Notes: generated by a model from the sequence alone, not told the origin. A stretch of DNA of 10,883 nt from Alphaproteobacteria bacterium UBA6038 (GCA_002429315.1 DIZC01000119.1:1-10883); one strand, 5' to 3'; shown: positions 1-7,230, counted from the stretch's first letter. Numbers and translations: made by a program.

Positions 1-1
1 G

Positions 2-673
2 GCCCAGGAGGGCCCGCAGACGGCCTGCTGTCTTATTGTGGTGACGCCGGACGGGCACCGCAGCATGAACACGTATCTGGGCGCCAGCCGGGAAATCGCG
101 CCATCGGATATTCACGAGCGCGAGATTGCCGCTGCGCAGGTGCTGTATGTCGAAGGCTATCTGTGGGATGCGCCGGAAGCGAAGGCGGCGATCAACAAGG
201 CCATCGCCGCGGCCAAGCGCGCGCGCCGCAAGGTGGCGTTCACGCTGTCCGATCCGTTCTGCGTGGCGCGATGGCGCGACGAATTCCGCGCGCTGATGCG
301 CGACATCGACATCCTCTTCGCCAACGAAGAAGAAGCCAGGGCGCTGTTCGAAACCGAGGACTTCGACATTGTGCTGCAAGCGATGCAGCATTGGCCGGGA
401 ATCGCCGCGCTGACGCGCTCGGAAAAAGGCTGCGTCATTGCGTGCGCCAGGGACGTGCATGTGCTGGACGCCGATCCGGTCGCACGCGTGGTCGATACGA
501 CCGGGGCGGGCGACCAGTTTGCTGCCGGATTCTTGTACGGGTTTACGCATGGCCACGATCTCGCGAACTCCGGCCGCCTCGGTGCGCTCGCTGCCGCGGA
601 AGTGATCTCCCACTATGGTGCGAGGCCGGAAGTTTCGCTCAGCGCGCTGGCGGCGGAAGCCGGGCTGCTCTGA
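2..673 (+). CDS. Adenosine kinase, PfkB sugar kinase family (5' end cut by window edge)
   Basis: The reading frame is open from base 2 to a TGA at 671-673, giving the last 223 residues; the start lies outside the window. PfkB-family kinases phosphorylate a sugar or nucleoside hydroxyl with ATP. The segment near the left edge, TPDGHRSMNTYLGAS, matches the 'TPD-x-x-R-(S/T)-MNT-x-LGA' stretch of the bacterial adenosine kinase branch. The C-terminal PfkB signature is visible as DTTGAGDQFAAGFLYG (bases about 493-540); the Asp of GAGD is the family's catalytic base and the Gly-rich run forms the anion hole. The NEEEA motif (bases about 322-336), which in this family helps place Mg-ATP, is also present. 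Internal in-frame GTG codons at 38 and 41 are not the start, since family homology continues upstream of them. The gene converges on yjbQ with no spacer. Substrate choice (adenosine rather than ribose or fructose) rests on the TPD/MNTYLGA stretch and is the less certain part. Confidence 0.85.
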   Translation, partial: AQEGPQTACCLIVVTPDGHRSMNTYLGASREIAPSDIHEREIAAAQVLYVEGYLWDAPEAKAAINKAIAAAKRARRKVAFTLSDPFCVARWRDEFRALMRDIDILFANEEEARALFETEDFDIVLQAMQHWPGIAALTRSEKGCVIACARDVHVLDADPVARVVDTTGAGDQFAAGFLYGFTHGHDLANSGRLGALAAAEVISHYGARPEVSLSALAAEAGLL

Positions 674-1093
674 TCACGCGCCGATGATGTGCAGCGCGAT
701 TTCGCGCGGGTGCGGCGCATCGCGGTGCTCGAACAGATACAAGCCCTGCCAGGTGCCGAGGATCATCTTGCCCTTCTGCACCGGGATCGACAGCGACGTT
801 TGCGTCAGCATTGCGCGGATGTGGCTCGGCATGTCGTCGGGACCTTCCGCGGTATGGCGGTAAAGCTTTTCGTCGCGCGAGACGAGTCGTTCGAGGAAGC
901 TCTCGAGATCGCGCTGCACGTCCGGATCGGCATTCTCCTGGACGATCAGCGATGCCGAAGTGTGCCGCACGAAGCAGGTGAGCAGGCCCTGCTCCACCGC
1001 CGAGTCGCGCACGAAGGATTCCGCCTGGCGCGTGAACTCGTACGTTCCGGGGCCGCGCGTGTCGATCCGAATGGTGGAAAAGTGCTGCTTCAT
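674..1093 (-). CDS. yjbQ: YjbQ / UPF0047 family protein (secondary thiamine-phosphate synthase-like)
   Basis: The product is 139 aa, the normal size for the family. The conserved blocks are HTSASLIVQENADPDV at residues 44-59, the His/Glu-Gly-Pro-Asp-Asp segment near residues 80-88, and SIPVQKGKMILGTWQG at 102-117, which carries the family signature G-x4-G-T-W-Q followed by LYLFEHR. Members form small trimeric barrels with conserved His and Asp residues; E. coli YjbQ has weak thiamine phosphate synthase activity in vitro, but the physiological role is unclear, so no reaction is assigned here. The frame stays open to base 1207, but I chose the ATG at 1093 because MKQHFSTIRIDTRG is where family homology begins and because this ATG shares its A with the stop of smr (TGATG), pointing to translational coupling. 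It is the last gene of the Tim44-like/mltA/smr/yjbQ unit, and its stop abuts the stop of the adenosine kinase gene. Confidence 0.9.
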   Translation of the reverse strand: MKQHFSTIRIDTRGPGTYEFTRQAESFVRDSAVEQGLLTCFVRHTSASLIVQENADPDVQRDLESFLERLVSRDEKLYRHTAEGPDDMPSHIRAMLTQTSLSIPVQKGKMILGTWQGLYLFEHRDAPHPREIALHIIGA

Positions 1094-1614
1094 CAGTGCG
1101 CGCGCTCTCTGCGCAGGTAGACATACAGCGCGCCGGTGCCGCCGTGGCGGCGGTGCGCCGTTCTCACATCGGCAACGAAGCGCACCAGCTCGGGTTCCTG
1201 CAGCCAACGCGGCACCATCGCTTTGAGCACACCGCGGGTGCGGCGGTCGAGTTCCAGGTCGAACGGCTCGTCCGGCGCCGAGGGCTTCAGCCCTTTGCCG
1301 GTGACCACCAGGGCCAGCCTCGCGCCGCGGACGATGGCGCCGCGCAGGAACGTCACGAGCGCGCGGTGGGCCGCATCTTCGGTGAGCCCATGCAGATCGA
1401 GTTTGGTATCGGGCTCCATGGCGCCTTTGCGCAGACGTTCCGCCGTGCGGCCATCGACGCCGGTGGGGCGGATGCGGCGCGGCGGCGGTCTCGGCGCAGC
1501 TTTCGTCTCAGCTGATGCTTCCGGTTTTGCCGCCGCCGGTTCGGACGGATGGGCGCCTTGCAGCACGGCCTCGAACAGCGCGCGCTCTTCTTCCGTGGCC
1601 GCACGCTTCTTCAC
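1093..1614 (-). CDS. smr: Smr-domain protein (small MutS-related domain, putative endonuclease)
   Basis: The product is 173 aa. An N-terminal 70-residue linker rich in Ala, Pro and charged residues precedes a C-terminal Smr domain. Within that domain LDLHGLT (72-78) carries the LDLHG motif, TGKG (105-108) the second conserved element, and HGGTGALYVYLRR (157-169) the closing GGxGAxxVxL motif. Smr domains of this stand-alone type act as nicking endonucleases on DNA or structured nucleic acid in some bacteria, including ribosome-associated RNA cleavage; the role of the short alphaproteobacterial proteins is not established. The start is GTG at 1614, overlapping the mltA stop as GTGA; no upstream alternative fits better, and this gives the expected acidic helix KKRAATEEERALFEAV at the N terminus. 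The stop shares one base with the yjbQ start. Confidence 0.9.
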   Translation of the reverse strand: MKKRAATEEERALFEAVLQGAHPSEPAAAKPEASAETKAAPRPPPRRIRPTGVDGRTAERLRKGAMEPDTKLDLHGLTEDAAHRALVTFLRGAIVRGARLALVVTGKGLKPSAPDEPFDLELDRRTRGVLKAMVPRWLQEPELVRFVADVRTAHRRHGGTGALYVYLRRERAH

Positions 1615-2867
1615 GAGACGCGCAATGGCGCAGGCGCATGCAGGCGCGCAGCCACCGCTTTTGGCAGTAGCACGAACATGCGGCCCTCCGCTTTCATGCG
1701 GCCGGCAATGGACTCCGCATCTGTGCCGAAGCCCCAGAACACATCCCCGCGCACAGGCCCGCGGATCGCGCCGCCGGTGTCCTGCGCGATCAGCAGCTGA
1801 TCGAATGTCCGCTCAGGGCGATTGGGATCGGCATCCGGACGCATGGCGGCAATATAGATCGGCGTACCCAATGCATGAACGCGGGTGTCGACCGCCAGGC
1901 TGGCGGTCGGCGTCAGCGGCACGCCTTCGCTCCCCGGACTGCCGAGTTTCGGATCGCCGATCGGTTGCTCCCGGAAAAAGACATAGGACTGGTCGGTTTC
2001 CATTAGCGCCTTGGCCTCGTCCGCGTGGGCCTGCATCCACGCGCGGATCGCCTGCATGGAGAGACTCGCGCGATCCAGCAATCCCCGCTGCAACAGTACC
2101 CGCCCGATCGGTGTGTATGGCCGGCCGTTCTGTCCGGCATAGGCGATGCGGATCATTTGCCGATTATCGAGGGGCACGCGCCCCGAGCCCTGGATGTGCA
2201 GAAAGAACACGGCAACCGGATCGTCGGCATAGACGAGCACCGGTGCGTTCTTCAGCCCGTGGGCATCGATATCGGCGCGCGTGGGGCACGGCAGGAGCCG
2301 GTGGGCATCCACGCAGCCGTACAACCGCTCGCCTGCCAGCTCGGGCTTGAAGAGGCTCAAATCGGCGCTCACCAGGTTTTGCGGCAGGCCGTAGATCGGC
2401 GCGTGAAACGCGCCGTGTTGTGTGCGGCTCGCGGACAGTTCGGGTTCGTAATAGCCGGTAAAAAGGGCGGCCGTGGCGTCGCCGCGTTTCACTTCAACGG
2501 GAGAAAAGCGGGATTCGAAGAAGGCACGCGCGGCCGCAGCGTCGGATGTCTGTTGCGGCGCCTGTTTGCACACCGCCTGCCAGTCGCCAGCGGTCCCGGC
2601 GTATCCGGAGAGGCCCAGCCGCTCGCCCGCCGGCTTTTTGGTGAGCGCCTCGCATGAGCGTCCGAAGGCGGCCAACGCACTGCGCGGATCGCTTGCTTTC
2701 CAGCCCGGCAGATCGGCGAACGCGACCCGTACGAGCGTCACCTCCGGCGGCTGCGTCGCAACGGGTACGGGCTGCTTCAAGGTGCGCCACAGAAAGAACG
2801 CGATGGCCGCTACAAAAACCGCAATGATGATCGGGAGAAAAGGTCCGGCGGACCGTCCGCGCGGCAT
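1611..2867 (-). CDS. mltA: Membrane-bound lytic murein transglycosylase A
   Basis: The product is 418 aa. It cleaves the MurNAc-GlcNAc bond of peptidoglycan with formation of 1,6-anhydroMurNAc and acts in the periplasm. A hydrophobic segment at residues 10-27 (FLPIIIAVFVAAIAFFLW) anchors the N terminus; there is no lipobox Cys, unlike the E. coli lipoprotein. The MltA domain follows, with GYYEPELSASR (138-148), FFLHIQGSGR (221-230) and YAGQNGRPYTPIGR (243-256). A C-terminal 3D domain shows its three aspartates in VDTRVHALGT (326-335), AQDTGGAIRG (361-370) and GDVFWG (374-379); the catalytic Asp of the family lies in this region. I placed the start at ATG 2867, which shares a base with the upstream stop; a TTG one codon upstream is also possible and would add a single residue. 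It is the second gene of the minus-strand unit and overlaps smr by 4 bases. Confidence 0.95.
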   Translation of the reverse strand: MPRGRSAGPFLPIIIAVFVAAIAFFLWRTLKQPVPVATQPPEVTLVRVAFADLPGWKASDPRSALAAFGRSCEALTKKPAGERLGLSGYAGTAGDWQAVCKQAPQQTSDAAAARAFFESRFSPVEVKRGDATAALFTGYYEPELSASRTQHGAFHAPIYGLPQNLVSADLSLFKPELAGERLYGCVDAHRLLPCPTRADIDAHGLKNAPVLVYADDPVAVFFLHIQGSGRVPLDNRQMIRIAYAGQNGRPYTPIGRVLLQRGLLDRASLSMQAIRAWMQAHADEAKALMETDQSYVFFREQPIGDPKLGSPGSEGVPLTPTASLAVDTRVHALGTPIYIAAMRPDADPNRPERTFDQLLIAQDTGGAIRGPVRGDVFWGFGTDAESIAGRMKAEGRMFVLLPKAVAARLHAPAPLRVS

Positions 2868-3559
2868 CAATGGCCCTGCAGATCCGCCTCGCCGGAAGTG
2901 GCGACCAGCCGCCAGTTCGGATCGGCCGCCCGCACGTTGCGCTCGAACGACCAGATATCCGTCACGTCCTGCACCGCTTTAGAATCGCCCTCGATGAGCT
3001 TGCCGTCTGCGTCCGTGGCCGCCGAAATGAATTGGGCAGCGAACGAGACGGTAATGTCCGCCACGTTCTTTTTCAGCGTTGCGGCGGCGATCTTCACCTC
3101 GCCCAATCCGACAAAGGTGAATTCGATCTTGTTTCCCTTCGCCTCGCGCTCGCGCACGACCTGGTCGAAGGTGGCATACACGTCGTCGCCCAACAGTGGG
3201 CGCAGTGCGGCGCGATCGCTGCGAGCGAACGCGGTGACGATCATCTCATACGCGCGACGCGCGCCTTCCAGGAAATGGTCCGTGTCGAAGCTGCGGTCCG
3301 CCAGCTTGATATCGAGCAGACCACGGGCGACGGGATCCGACGCGGCGTCCGGACTTTCGGTCCGGATGCCGCGGTCCGGGAGCAGAACCACATTGTCGGC
3401 CGGCGCCGGCTTATCCGCTGCCGCGCCGACGCGCTTGAACGGCTCCTGCGGCGGACGTTCGCTGCCGGTGCGGCGGCCCAGCACGCTGTATAGCCGGAAC
3501 AGGATAATTCCGGCCACCATGGCGAGCAGGAGAATGTACAACAATTGAGAATTCAACAT
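2867..3559 (-). CDS. Tim44/TimA-like domain protein, inner-membrane anchored
   Basis: The product is 230 aa. Residues 5-25 form one hydrophobic helix (QLLYILLLAMVAGIILFRLYS), followed by VLGRRTGSERPP, the typical junction of alphaproteobacterial Tim44-like proteins. A Pro/Ala/Asp-rich linker (about 35-75) leads to the Tim44-like domain (about 80-225), with FLEGARRAYEMIVTAF, LRPLLGDDVYATFD, EFTFVGL and DIWSFERNVRAADPNWRLVAT recognisable. In mitochondria Tim44 tethers Hsp70 to the import channel; the bacterial proteins are membrane-bound, but their function is not settled. I chose the ATG at 3559 rather than the upstream start at 3607, because the extra 16 residues precede the membrane helix and do not resemble the family. 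A GAGGG-like stretch lies about 12 bases upstream. It heads the minus-strand unit; in many relatives fxsA lies between this gene and secB, but here it is absent. Confidence 0.9.
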   Translation of the reverse strand: MLNSQLLYILLLAMVAGIILFRLYSVLGRRTGSERPPQEPFKRVGAAADKPAPADNVVLLPDRGIRTESPDAASDPVARGLLDIKLADRSFDTDHFLEGARRAYEMIVTAFARSDRAALRPLLGDDVYATFDQVVREREAKGNKIEFTFVGLGEVKIAAATLKKNVADITVSFAAQFISAATDADGKLIEGDSKAVQDVTDIWSFERNVRAADPNWRLVATSGEADLQGH

Positions 3560-3758
3560 GGCAATCCCGACCCTCTGCCGCACGCGCGGCATTGGGATAA
3601 CGGCCAAACCTAAACTTCGGCCGCAAGGCCGTCCAGCGAGTATCGCGCGAAATGGGGCAAAGCCATGTCGGCCCGCATAGAAGTGATCGGGGCCAATCGC
3701 TTGTCAGCCGCTTGCGATCCATGTTAGCCCCGCCCGCCCTTCAGTTTGCGAGCCTTGC
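3560..3758. other. Divergent intergenic region between Tim44-like gene and secB
   Basis: This 199-bp gap separates two divergent starts and should hold promoters for both directions. The only pairing I can propose for the minus strand is given as a separate entry. For secB, a TTGTCA at 3701-3706 could be a -35 element, but no good -10 follows at the right distance. I see no plausible small gene here; FxsA, often encoded at this position in related genomes, has no trace. Confidence 0.6.
3597..3626 (-). promoter_or_regulatory. Possible sigma70-type promoter for the Tim44-like/mltA/smr/yjbQ unit
   Basis: Read on the minus strand, TTGCGG (3626-3621) is followed after 18 bases by CGTTAT (3602-3597). 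Transcription would begin about 30 bases before the Tim44-like ATG. The match is only moderate and was found by eye, so it is a candidate only. Confidence 0.2.
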
Positions 3759-4244
3759 ATGAGCGATACCCCGTCCGGCCTGACCAATGGCGATGGCGGC
3801 GCTCCGCCGCAGGAAGTCCGGATTCAGGTTCTCGGGCAATATGTGAAGGATCTGTCGTTCGAAAATCCGGGGGCCCCCACCAATGTCGCGGGCCGGCCGC
3901 AGATCGACCTCGGTGTCGACCTGCAGGCGCGCCGGACGGAAGCGGAGCGGTTCGAGGTCGAGTTGAAGCTGCGTGTTTCGGCGAAAGCCGAGGACCGGCC
4001 GCTATTCCTCCTGGAACTACTTTACGCCGGATTGTTCGCGATCCAGAACGCGCCCGAGGAGATCGTCCAACAGTTCCTGCTGATCGAAGCGCCCCACATT
4101 CTGTTCCCGTTCGCGCGGCGGGTGGTTGCCGACGTGATCCGCGACGGCGGTATGCCGCCGCTGATGATCGAGCCGATCGATTTCGCCGCCCTTTATCGCG
4201 CCAAGCAGGCCGAAGCCCAGCCGGGCATGCAGACCGTCGTCTAG
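3759..4244 (+). CDS. secB: Protein-export chaperone SecB
   Basis: The product is 161 aa, the usual length for alphaproteobacterial SecB. SecB is a cytoplasmic homotetramer that holds precursor proteins unfolded and hands them to SecA at the SecYEG translocon. Motifs in order: VLGQYVKDLSFENPGAP (24-40), the hydrophobic strand/helix LFLLELLYAGLF (82-93), and the most conserved tail, LLIEAPHILFPFARR (107-121) followed by DGGMPPLMIEPIDFAALY (129-146). A Gly/Asp/Pro-rich N terminus (1-18) and a short C-terminal tail flank the core. The ATG at 3759 gives the family-typical N terminus, although the Shine-Dalgarno match upstream is weak. It stands alone on the plus strand between two minus-strand units. 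Its TAG stop lies in a CTAG that also terminates dnaQ, so the two convergent genes overlap by 4 bases with no room for a terminator between them. Confidence 0.97.
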   Translation: MSDTPSGLTNGDGGAPPQEVRIQVLGQYVKDLSFENPGAPTNVAGRPQIDLGVDLQARRTEAERFEVELKLRVSAKAEDRPLFLLELLYAGLFAIQNAPEEIVQQFLLIEAPHILFPFARRVVADVIRDGGMPPLMIEPIDFAALYRAKQAEAQPGMQTVV

Positions 4245-4927
4245 TTCCAGTTCCAGATTGGGTTTGCGCCGAGTTCCGCCGCAATGAAGGCGGCGTGGAC
4301 GGCGATTTCCTGTGGGGTGATGCGCGGCGGCAGCGGCTCGGGCCTGAGCCGCGGCACGATGATCTCGCTTGCGGCAATGGCCGCAACCGCATCGACCGGC
4401 GCCAGCATCAGTCGCGTCTGCCGGCCGCCCACCAGCTCAAGGTAAATCTGCGCCGTGAGCTGCGCATCGAGCAGCGCGCCATGCTTCAAACGCACCGACA
4501 GATCGACGCCGAACCGCCGGCACAATTCGTCGAGCGAATAGCGCGCGCCGGGGATTTTTGTCTTGGCGATCTCGATCGTGTCTATGGCGCGGGCGAACGG
4601 AAGCGTCGGGCGGGCGACGCGGCGCAGCTCATGATTGAGAAATTTCAGGTCGAACGCCGCGTTGTGCATGATGAGCGGTGCATCGCCAAGGAACTCCAGC
4701 ATTTCGTCGGCGATATGCGCGAACAGCGGCTTGTCGGCGAGGAAAGCGTCCGCAATGCCGTGCACCCGCTCGGACTCGCTGACCAGCCGTTCCGGATTCA
4801 TATAGCGCTGGAAGGTCAGGCCCGTCGGCAGGTGATCGACGAGTTCGACGCAGCCGATCTCGATGATCCGATGGCCGTCCACAGGATCGAGGCCGGTCGT
4901 TTCGGTGTCCAGAACGATTTCACGCAA
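4241..4927 (-). CDS. dnaQ: DNA polymerase III epsilon subunit, 3'-5' proofreading exonuclease
   Basis: The product is 228 aa. It removes misincorporated nucleotides as part of the Pol III core (alpha-epsilon-theta). DEDDh exonuclease motifs are complete: ExoI DTETTGLD with Asp7 and Glu9, ExoII HNAAFD with Asp93, and ExoIII LKHGALLDAQ with His149 and Asp154. The remainder forms a flexible tail that binds the polymerase subunit in this family and ends in NPIWNWN. The start is a TTG at 4927 (M-REIVLDTETTG); no ATG or GTG is available in frame at this point, and the AAGGAA at 4940-4935 lies 7 bases upstream, an ideal distance. The first 8 bases overlap the end of coaE, so translation is probably coupled. 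It is the last gene of the ppsR/aroE/coaE/dnaQ unit and shares its stop palindrome with secB. Confidence 0.96.
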   Translation of the reverse strand: MREIVLDTETTGLDPVDGHRIIEIGCVELVDHLPTGLTFQRYMNPERLVSESERVHGIADAFLADKPLFAHIADEMLEFLGDAPLIMHNAAFDLKFLNHELRRVARPTLPFARAIDTIEIAKTKIPGARYSLDELCRRFGVDLSVRLKHGALLDAQLTAQIYLELVGGRQTRLMLAPVDAVAAIAASEIIVPRLRPEPLPPRITPQEIAVHAAFIAAELGANPIWNWN

Positions 4928-5549
4928 GGCGCTGTTCCTTCAGCCGGCGTGCATGCAGCGCCGCCACGATCTGCTTCACCTGCTCGAATGCATGATCGAA
5001 GCCTTTGTCCGTCTCAACCACGAAATGCGCTTGTGCACGCTTTTCTGCATCGGGCATCTGACGGGCGAGAATGTGATCGAGCTTGTCCGCGGTCATGCCG
5101 GGACGGTCGAGCACACGGGCCCTTTGCACATCCTCGGCTGCCGACACCACGACGACCGCATCCATGCGGGCATGGCCGCCGGTTTCAAAGAGAAGCGGGA
5201 TGTCGAGCACAACCATTTCGGCACCACCTGCGGCCGCCTCGTCCAGGAATTGCCGCTGTGCGTGCGCGACCAGGGGGTGCACGATGCGCTCGAGACGCTG
5301 CAAGCCGTCGCTTTCGCCGCGCGTGCGCTCGGCGAGCGCTGTGCGGTCGACTTGACCCGCATTGACGGTGCCGGGAAATTCGTGCGCGATTTCGTCCACC
5401 GCGCCGCCGCCCGGCTCGTACAGTCGATGAACGGCCGCATCGGCGTCGTACACGGGAATTCCGAGGCGGGCGAACATCTTCGCCGTCTCGCTCTTACCCA
5501 TGCCGATGGAGCCGGTGAGACCCACCAGATACGGCCGTTTGCCGCTCAT
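4920..5549 (-). CDS. coaE: Dephospho-CoA kinase
   Basis: The product is 209 aa. It phosphorylates the ribose 3'-OH of dephospho-CoA with ATP, the last step of coenzyme A synthesis, in the cytoplasm. Motifs: Walker A in VGLTGSIGMGKSETA (9-23), the YDADAAVH segment with its conserved Asp (34-41), the conserved HPLV (91-94), and VVLDIPLLFETG (113-124) in the CoA-domain region. The frame is open far upstream to 6107, but that stretch is antisense-frame shadow of aroE. I chose the ATG at 5549 because it begins MSGKRPYLVGLTG, immediately before the P-loop as in the family, and overlaps the aroE stop as ATGA. The 3' end overlaps dnaQ by 8 bases and contains the dnaQ ribosome binding site. Confidence 0.96.
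   Translation of the reverse strand: MSGKRPYLVGLTGSIGMGKSETAKMFARLGIPVYDADAAVHRLYEPGGGAVDEIAHEFPGTVNAGQVDRTALAERTRGESDGLQRLERIVHPLVAHAQRQFLDEAAAGGAEMVVLDIPLLFETGGHARMDAVVVVSAAEDVQRARVLDRPGMTADKLDHILARQMPDAEKRAQAHFVVETDKGFDHAFEQVKQIVAALHARRLKEQRLA
4935..4940 (-). promoter_or_regulatory. Ribosome binding site that fixes the TTG start of dnaQ
   Basis: On the minus strand this reads AAGGAA, 7 bases before the TTG at 4927. It lies inside the last codons of coaE. Together with the absence of another start codon near the conserved REIVLDTETTG segment, it supports TTG initiation. Confidence 0.7.
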
Positions 5550-6409
5550 GGCGCAAGTGCCTGTTCCAGTTCGGCGCGCAGACCCGGCGTCACCGCTGGC
5601 GTCTGCCCATAGAATGCCGCGAAAGTCGGCGCCGCCTGATGGATTAGCATGCCAAGGCCGTTGCACGCCTTGAGCCCGCGGGCGTGGGCCTGTTTCAGAA
5701 GCGCGGTTTGTGGCGGGTGGTACACAAGATCGTACACCGCCGCGCCCACCGGAAGATGCTCGAGCGGCAGGTCCAGCTCCGCACTGCCGGACATGCCGGC
5801 GCTGGTGGCATTTACAAGCAGGACTATAGTTCGCGCTGCCACGGGCCACTCGGTCCACGGGAGCGGCACGAGCGACGTAGGCACGTGCGGTTGCAGATGA
5901 GCAGCAAAGCCTTGCCCCCGGGATTCGTCGCGGCTGAGGATGCGAATTTCGCCGACGCCAAGGCCGGCCAACGCCAGGACCGCCGCGCGCGCGGCGCCCC
6001 CGGCTCCCAAGAGCATCGCCCCGTGGCCGTTCAGCGTATCCGGCCCAAGCTCTTCCGCCAGGCTGGCGGCGAGCCCAGCGACGTCGGTGTTGCGTGCTTC
6101 GATCCATCCCCCGGGTCGAAACAGCAGCAGGTTCGCGGCCCCGGTTTGCTGGGCGGGCGCATCCGACTCATGCGCAATCGCAAATGCCGCCTGCTTGTGC
6201 GGAACGGTGACATTGACGCCGACAAAGCCCGCGCCCATGAGGCCATTCAAAACCTCAGAGAAGTCCTCCCGGCGAGCGGGCATAGGGACGTAGGCGCCAT
6301 CTATTCCAAGCTGTGCCAGCCAATGCCGGTGCAGCCACGGCGACAGCGAATGCGCCACCGGCCAGCCGATGATTCCTGCCACCTTCGCTTGCCCGCCGAA
6401 CGTCATCAT
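5546..6409 (-). CDS. aroE: Shikimate dehydrogenase (NADP+)
   Basis: The product is 287 aa. It reduces 3-dehydroshikimate to shikimate with NADPH, the fourth step of the aromatic amino acid pathway. The N-terminal substrate domain shows GWPVAHSLSPWLH (15-27; SLSP binds shikimate), VNVTVPHK with the catalytic Lys72, and NTD at 107-109 with the paired Asp109. The nucleotide domain carries GAGGAARA (135-142), NATSAGM (200-206) and YDLVYHPPQT (226-235). The closing NGLGMLIHQA (250-259) includes the substrate-binding Gln258. Two ATGs stand in tandem at 6409 and 6406; I use the first, which overlaps the ppsR stop as ATGA, and the choice changes only one residue. In several relatives maf lies between ppsR and aroE; here the two genes overlap directly. 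Confidence 0.96.
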   Translation of the reverse strand: MMTFGGQAKVAGIIGWPVAHSLSPWLHRHWLAQLGIDGAYVPMPARREDFSEVLNGLMGAGFVGVNVTVPHKQAAFAIAHESDAPAQQTGAANLLLFRPGGWIEARNTDVAGLAASLAEELGPDTLNGHGAMLLGAGGAARAAVLALAGLGVGEIRILSRDESRGQGFAAHLQPHVPTSLVPLPWTEWPVAARTIVLLVNATSAGMSGSAELDLPLEHLPVGAAVYDLVYHPPQTALLKQAHARGLKACNGLGMLIHQAAPTFAAFYGQTPAVTPGLRAELEQALAP

Positions 6410-7230
6410 TGGGCCGCCTCTTGGCGCTCCATAAGCAGGTTGATCACCGAGGCGGCCGTTTCCTCCACAGAGCGGCGCGAAACGTCGATCGCCGGCCAGC
6501 CCTGCTGCTCGAACAGCTTGCGGGTCGCAGTGACCTCGGCACGCACGGTGTCGAGGTCCACATACGAGGTGTCCCGCACCTCTCCCAACACCGTCAGGCG
6601 ATTGCGGCGGATCTGGACGAGGCGATCCGGCGAGGCCCAGAGACCCACAACGAGGGGCACGCGTGCGGCGAGCAACTGCGGTGGCGGCGGAATGTTCGGC
6701 ACCAACGGGACGTTTGCGGCGCGTACGCCACGAATAGCCAAGTATACACAGGTCGGGGTTTTGGACGTGCGGCTGGCGCCGACCAGAATGACCTCTGCAT
6801 CCGCCAGCAAATCTAGCGACTGGCCATCGTCATGCGCAATCGCATAGTTCAGCGCCTCGATCCGCTGCAGATACCGCTGATCCACCTCATGCTGGCCGCC
6901 CGGTTTGTGCGTCTCCGTCAGGTTGCCGAAGAAATTCCGTAGCGTTGCGATCGGCGCATCGAGCACACCGTGACACGGAATGCCGAGCTGCCGGCATTGA
7001 CTCTCCAGTTCGCGCCGCAGTTCCGGGTTTACCACGGTGAAGAAGACCAGACCCGGCTCTTCCCGGATATGTTCCATCACCCGCTGAAGCTGGCGGTGGC
7101 TGCGCACCAGCGCGTAAAAATGGTCCTTTACCTCCACACCCTCGAACTGCGCCGTCGCTGCCTTGGCGATCGCGTTCAGGGTCTCTCCGGTCGCGTCCGA
7201 AACCAGATGAATATGGAACACCTTACCCAC
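6406..7230 (-). CDS. ppsR: Pyruvate, phosphate dikinase regulatory protein (bifunctional kinase/phosphorylase, DUF299)
   Basis: The product is 274 aa. Proteins of this family use ADP to phosphorylate, and phosphate to dephosphorylate, a Thr of pyruvate phosphate dikinase or PEP synthase, switching PEP formation on and off. The P-loop GASRTSKTPT is at 151-160, preceded by LADAEVILV. The N-terminal block FHIHLVSDATGETLNAIAKA (5-24) and the C-terminal DVSRRSVEETAASVI are also characteristic. The start is GTG at 7230: AGGAAGG lies directly upstream, and MGKVFHIHLVSD matches the expected N terminus; a second GTG three codons later is poorly placed relative to this site. The PEP-synthase and PPDK-directed members cannot be separated by sequence alone here. 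It heads the minus-strand ppsR/aroE/coaE/dnaQ unit and is divergent from hemE, as in Caulobacter and Rickettsia, where the replication origin lies between these genes. Confidence 0.93.
   Translation of the reverse strand: MGKVFHIHLVSDATGETLNAIAKAATAQFEGVEVKDHFYALVRSHRQLQRVMEHIREEPGLVFFTVVNPELRRELESQCRQLGIPCHGVLDAPIATLRNFFGNLTETHKPGGQHEVDQRYLQRIEALNYAIAHDDGQSLDLLADAEVILVGASRTSKTPTCVYLAIRGVRAANVPLVPNIPPPPQLLAARVPLVVGLWASPDRLVQIRRNRLTVLGEVRDTSYVDLDTVRAEVTATRKLFEQQGWPAIDVSRRSVEETAASVINLLMERQEAAQ

Noticed and set aside
1136..2350. 404-residue plus-strand open frame opposite smr and mltA
   Set aside because: Its Arg/Ser/Pro-rich composition is typical of antisense frames in GC-rich DNA, and the opposite strand carries recognisable Smr and MltA motifs.
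4245..4256. Tandem GTTCCA GTTCCA repeat at the 3' end of dnaQ
   Set aside because: It encodes the Trp-Asn-Trp-Asn end of DnaQ and is only two copies long; no reason to treat it as a functional repeat.
3746..5365. 539-residue plus-strand open frame across secB, dnaQ and coaE
   Set aside because: It overlaps secB in another frame and dnaQ/coaE antisense, all three with complete family motifs; the translation is low-complexity Arg/Ala-rich.
5550..6107. Long upstream extension of the coaE frame
   Set aside because: This stretch is the out-of-frame shadow of aroE, which is fully supported by motifs. CoaE family homology begins at MSGKRPYLVGLTG.
5684..6847. 387-residue plus-strand open frame opposite aroE and ppsR
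   Set aside because: No domain is recognisable, it spans two well-supported minus-strand genes and their overlap, and its composition is that of a shadow frame.
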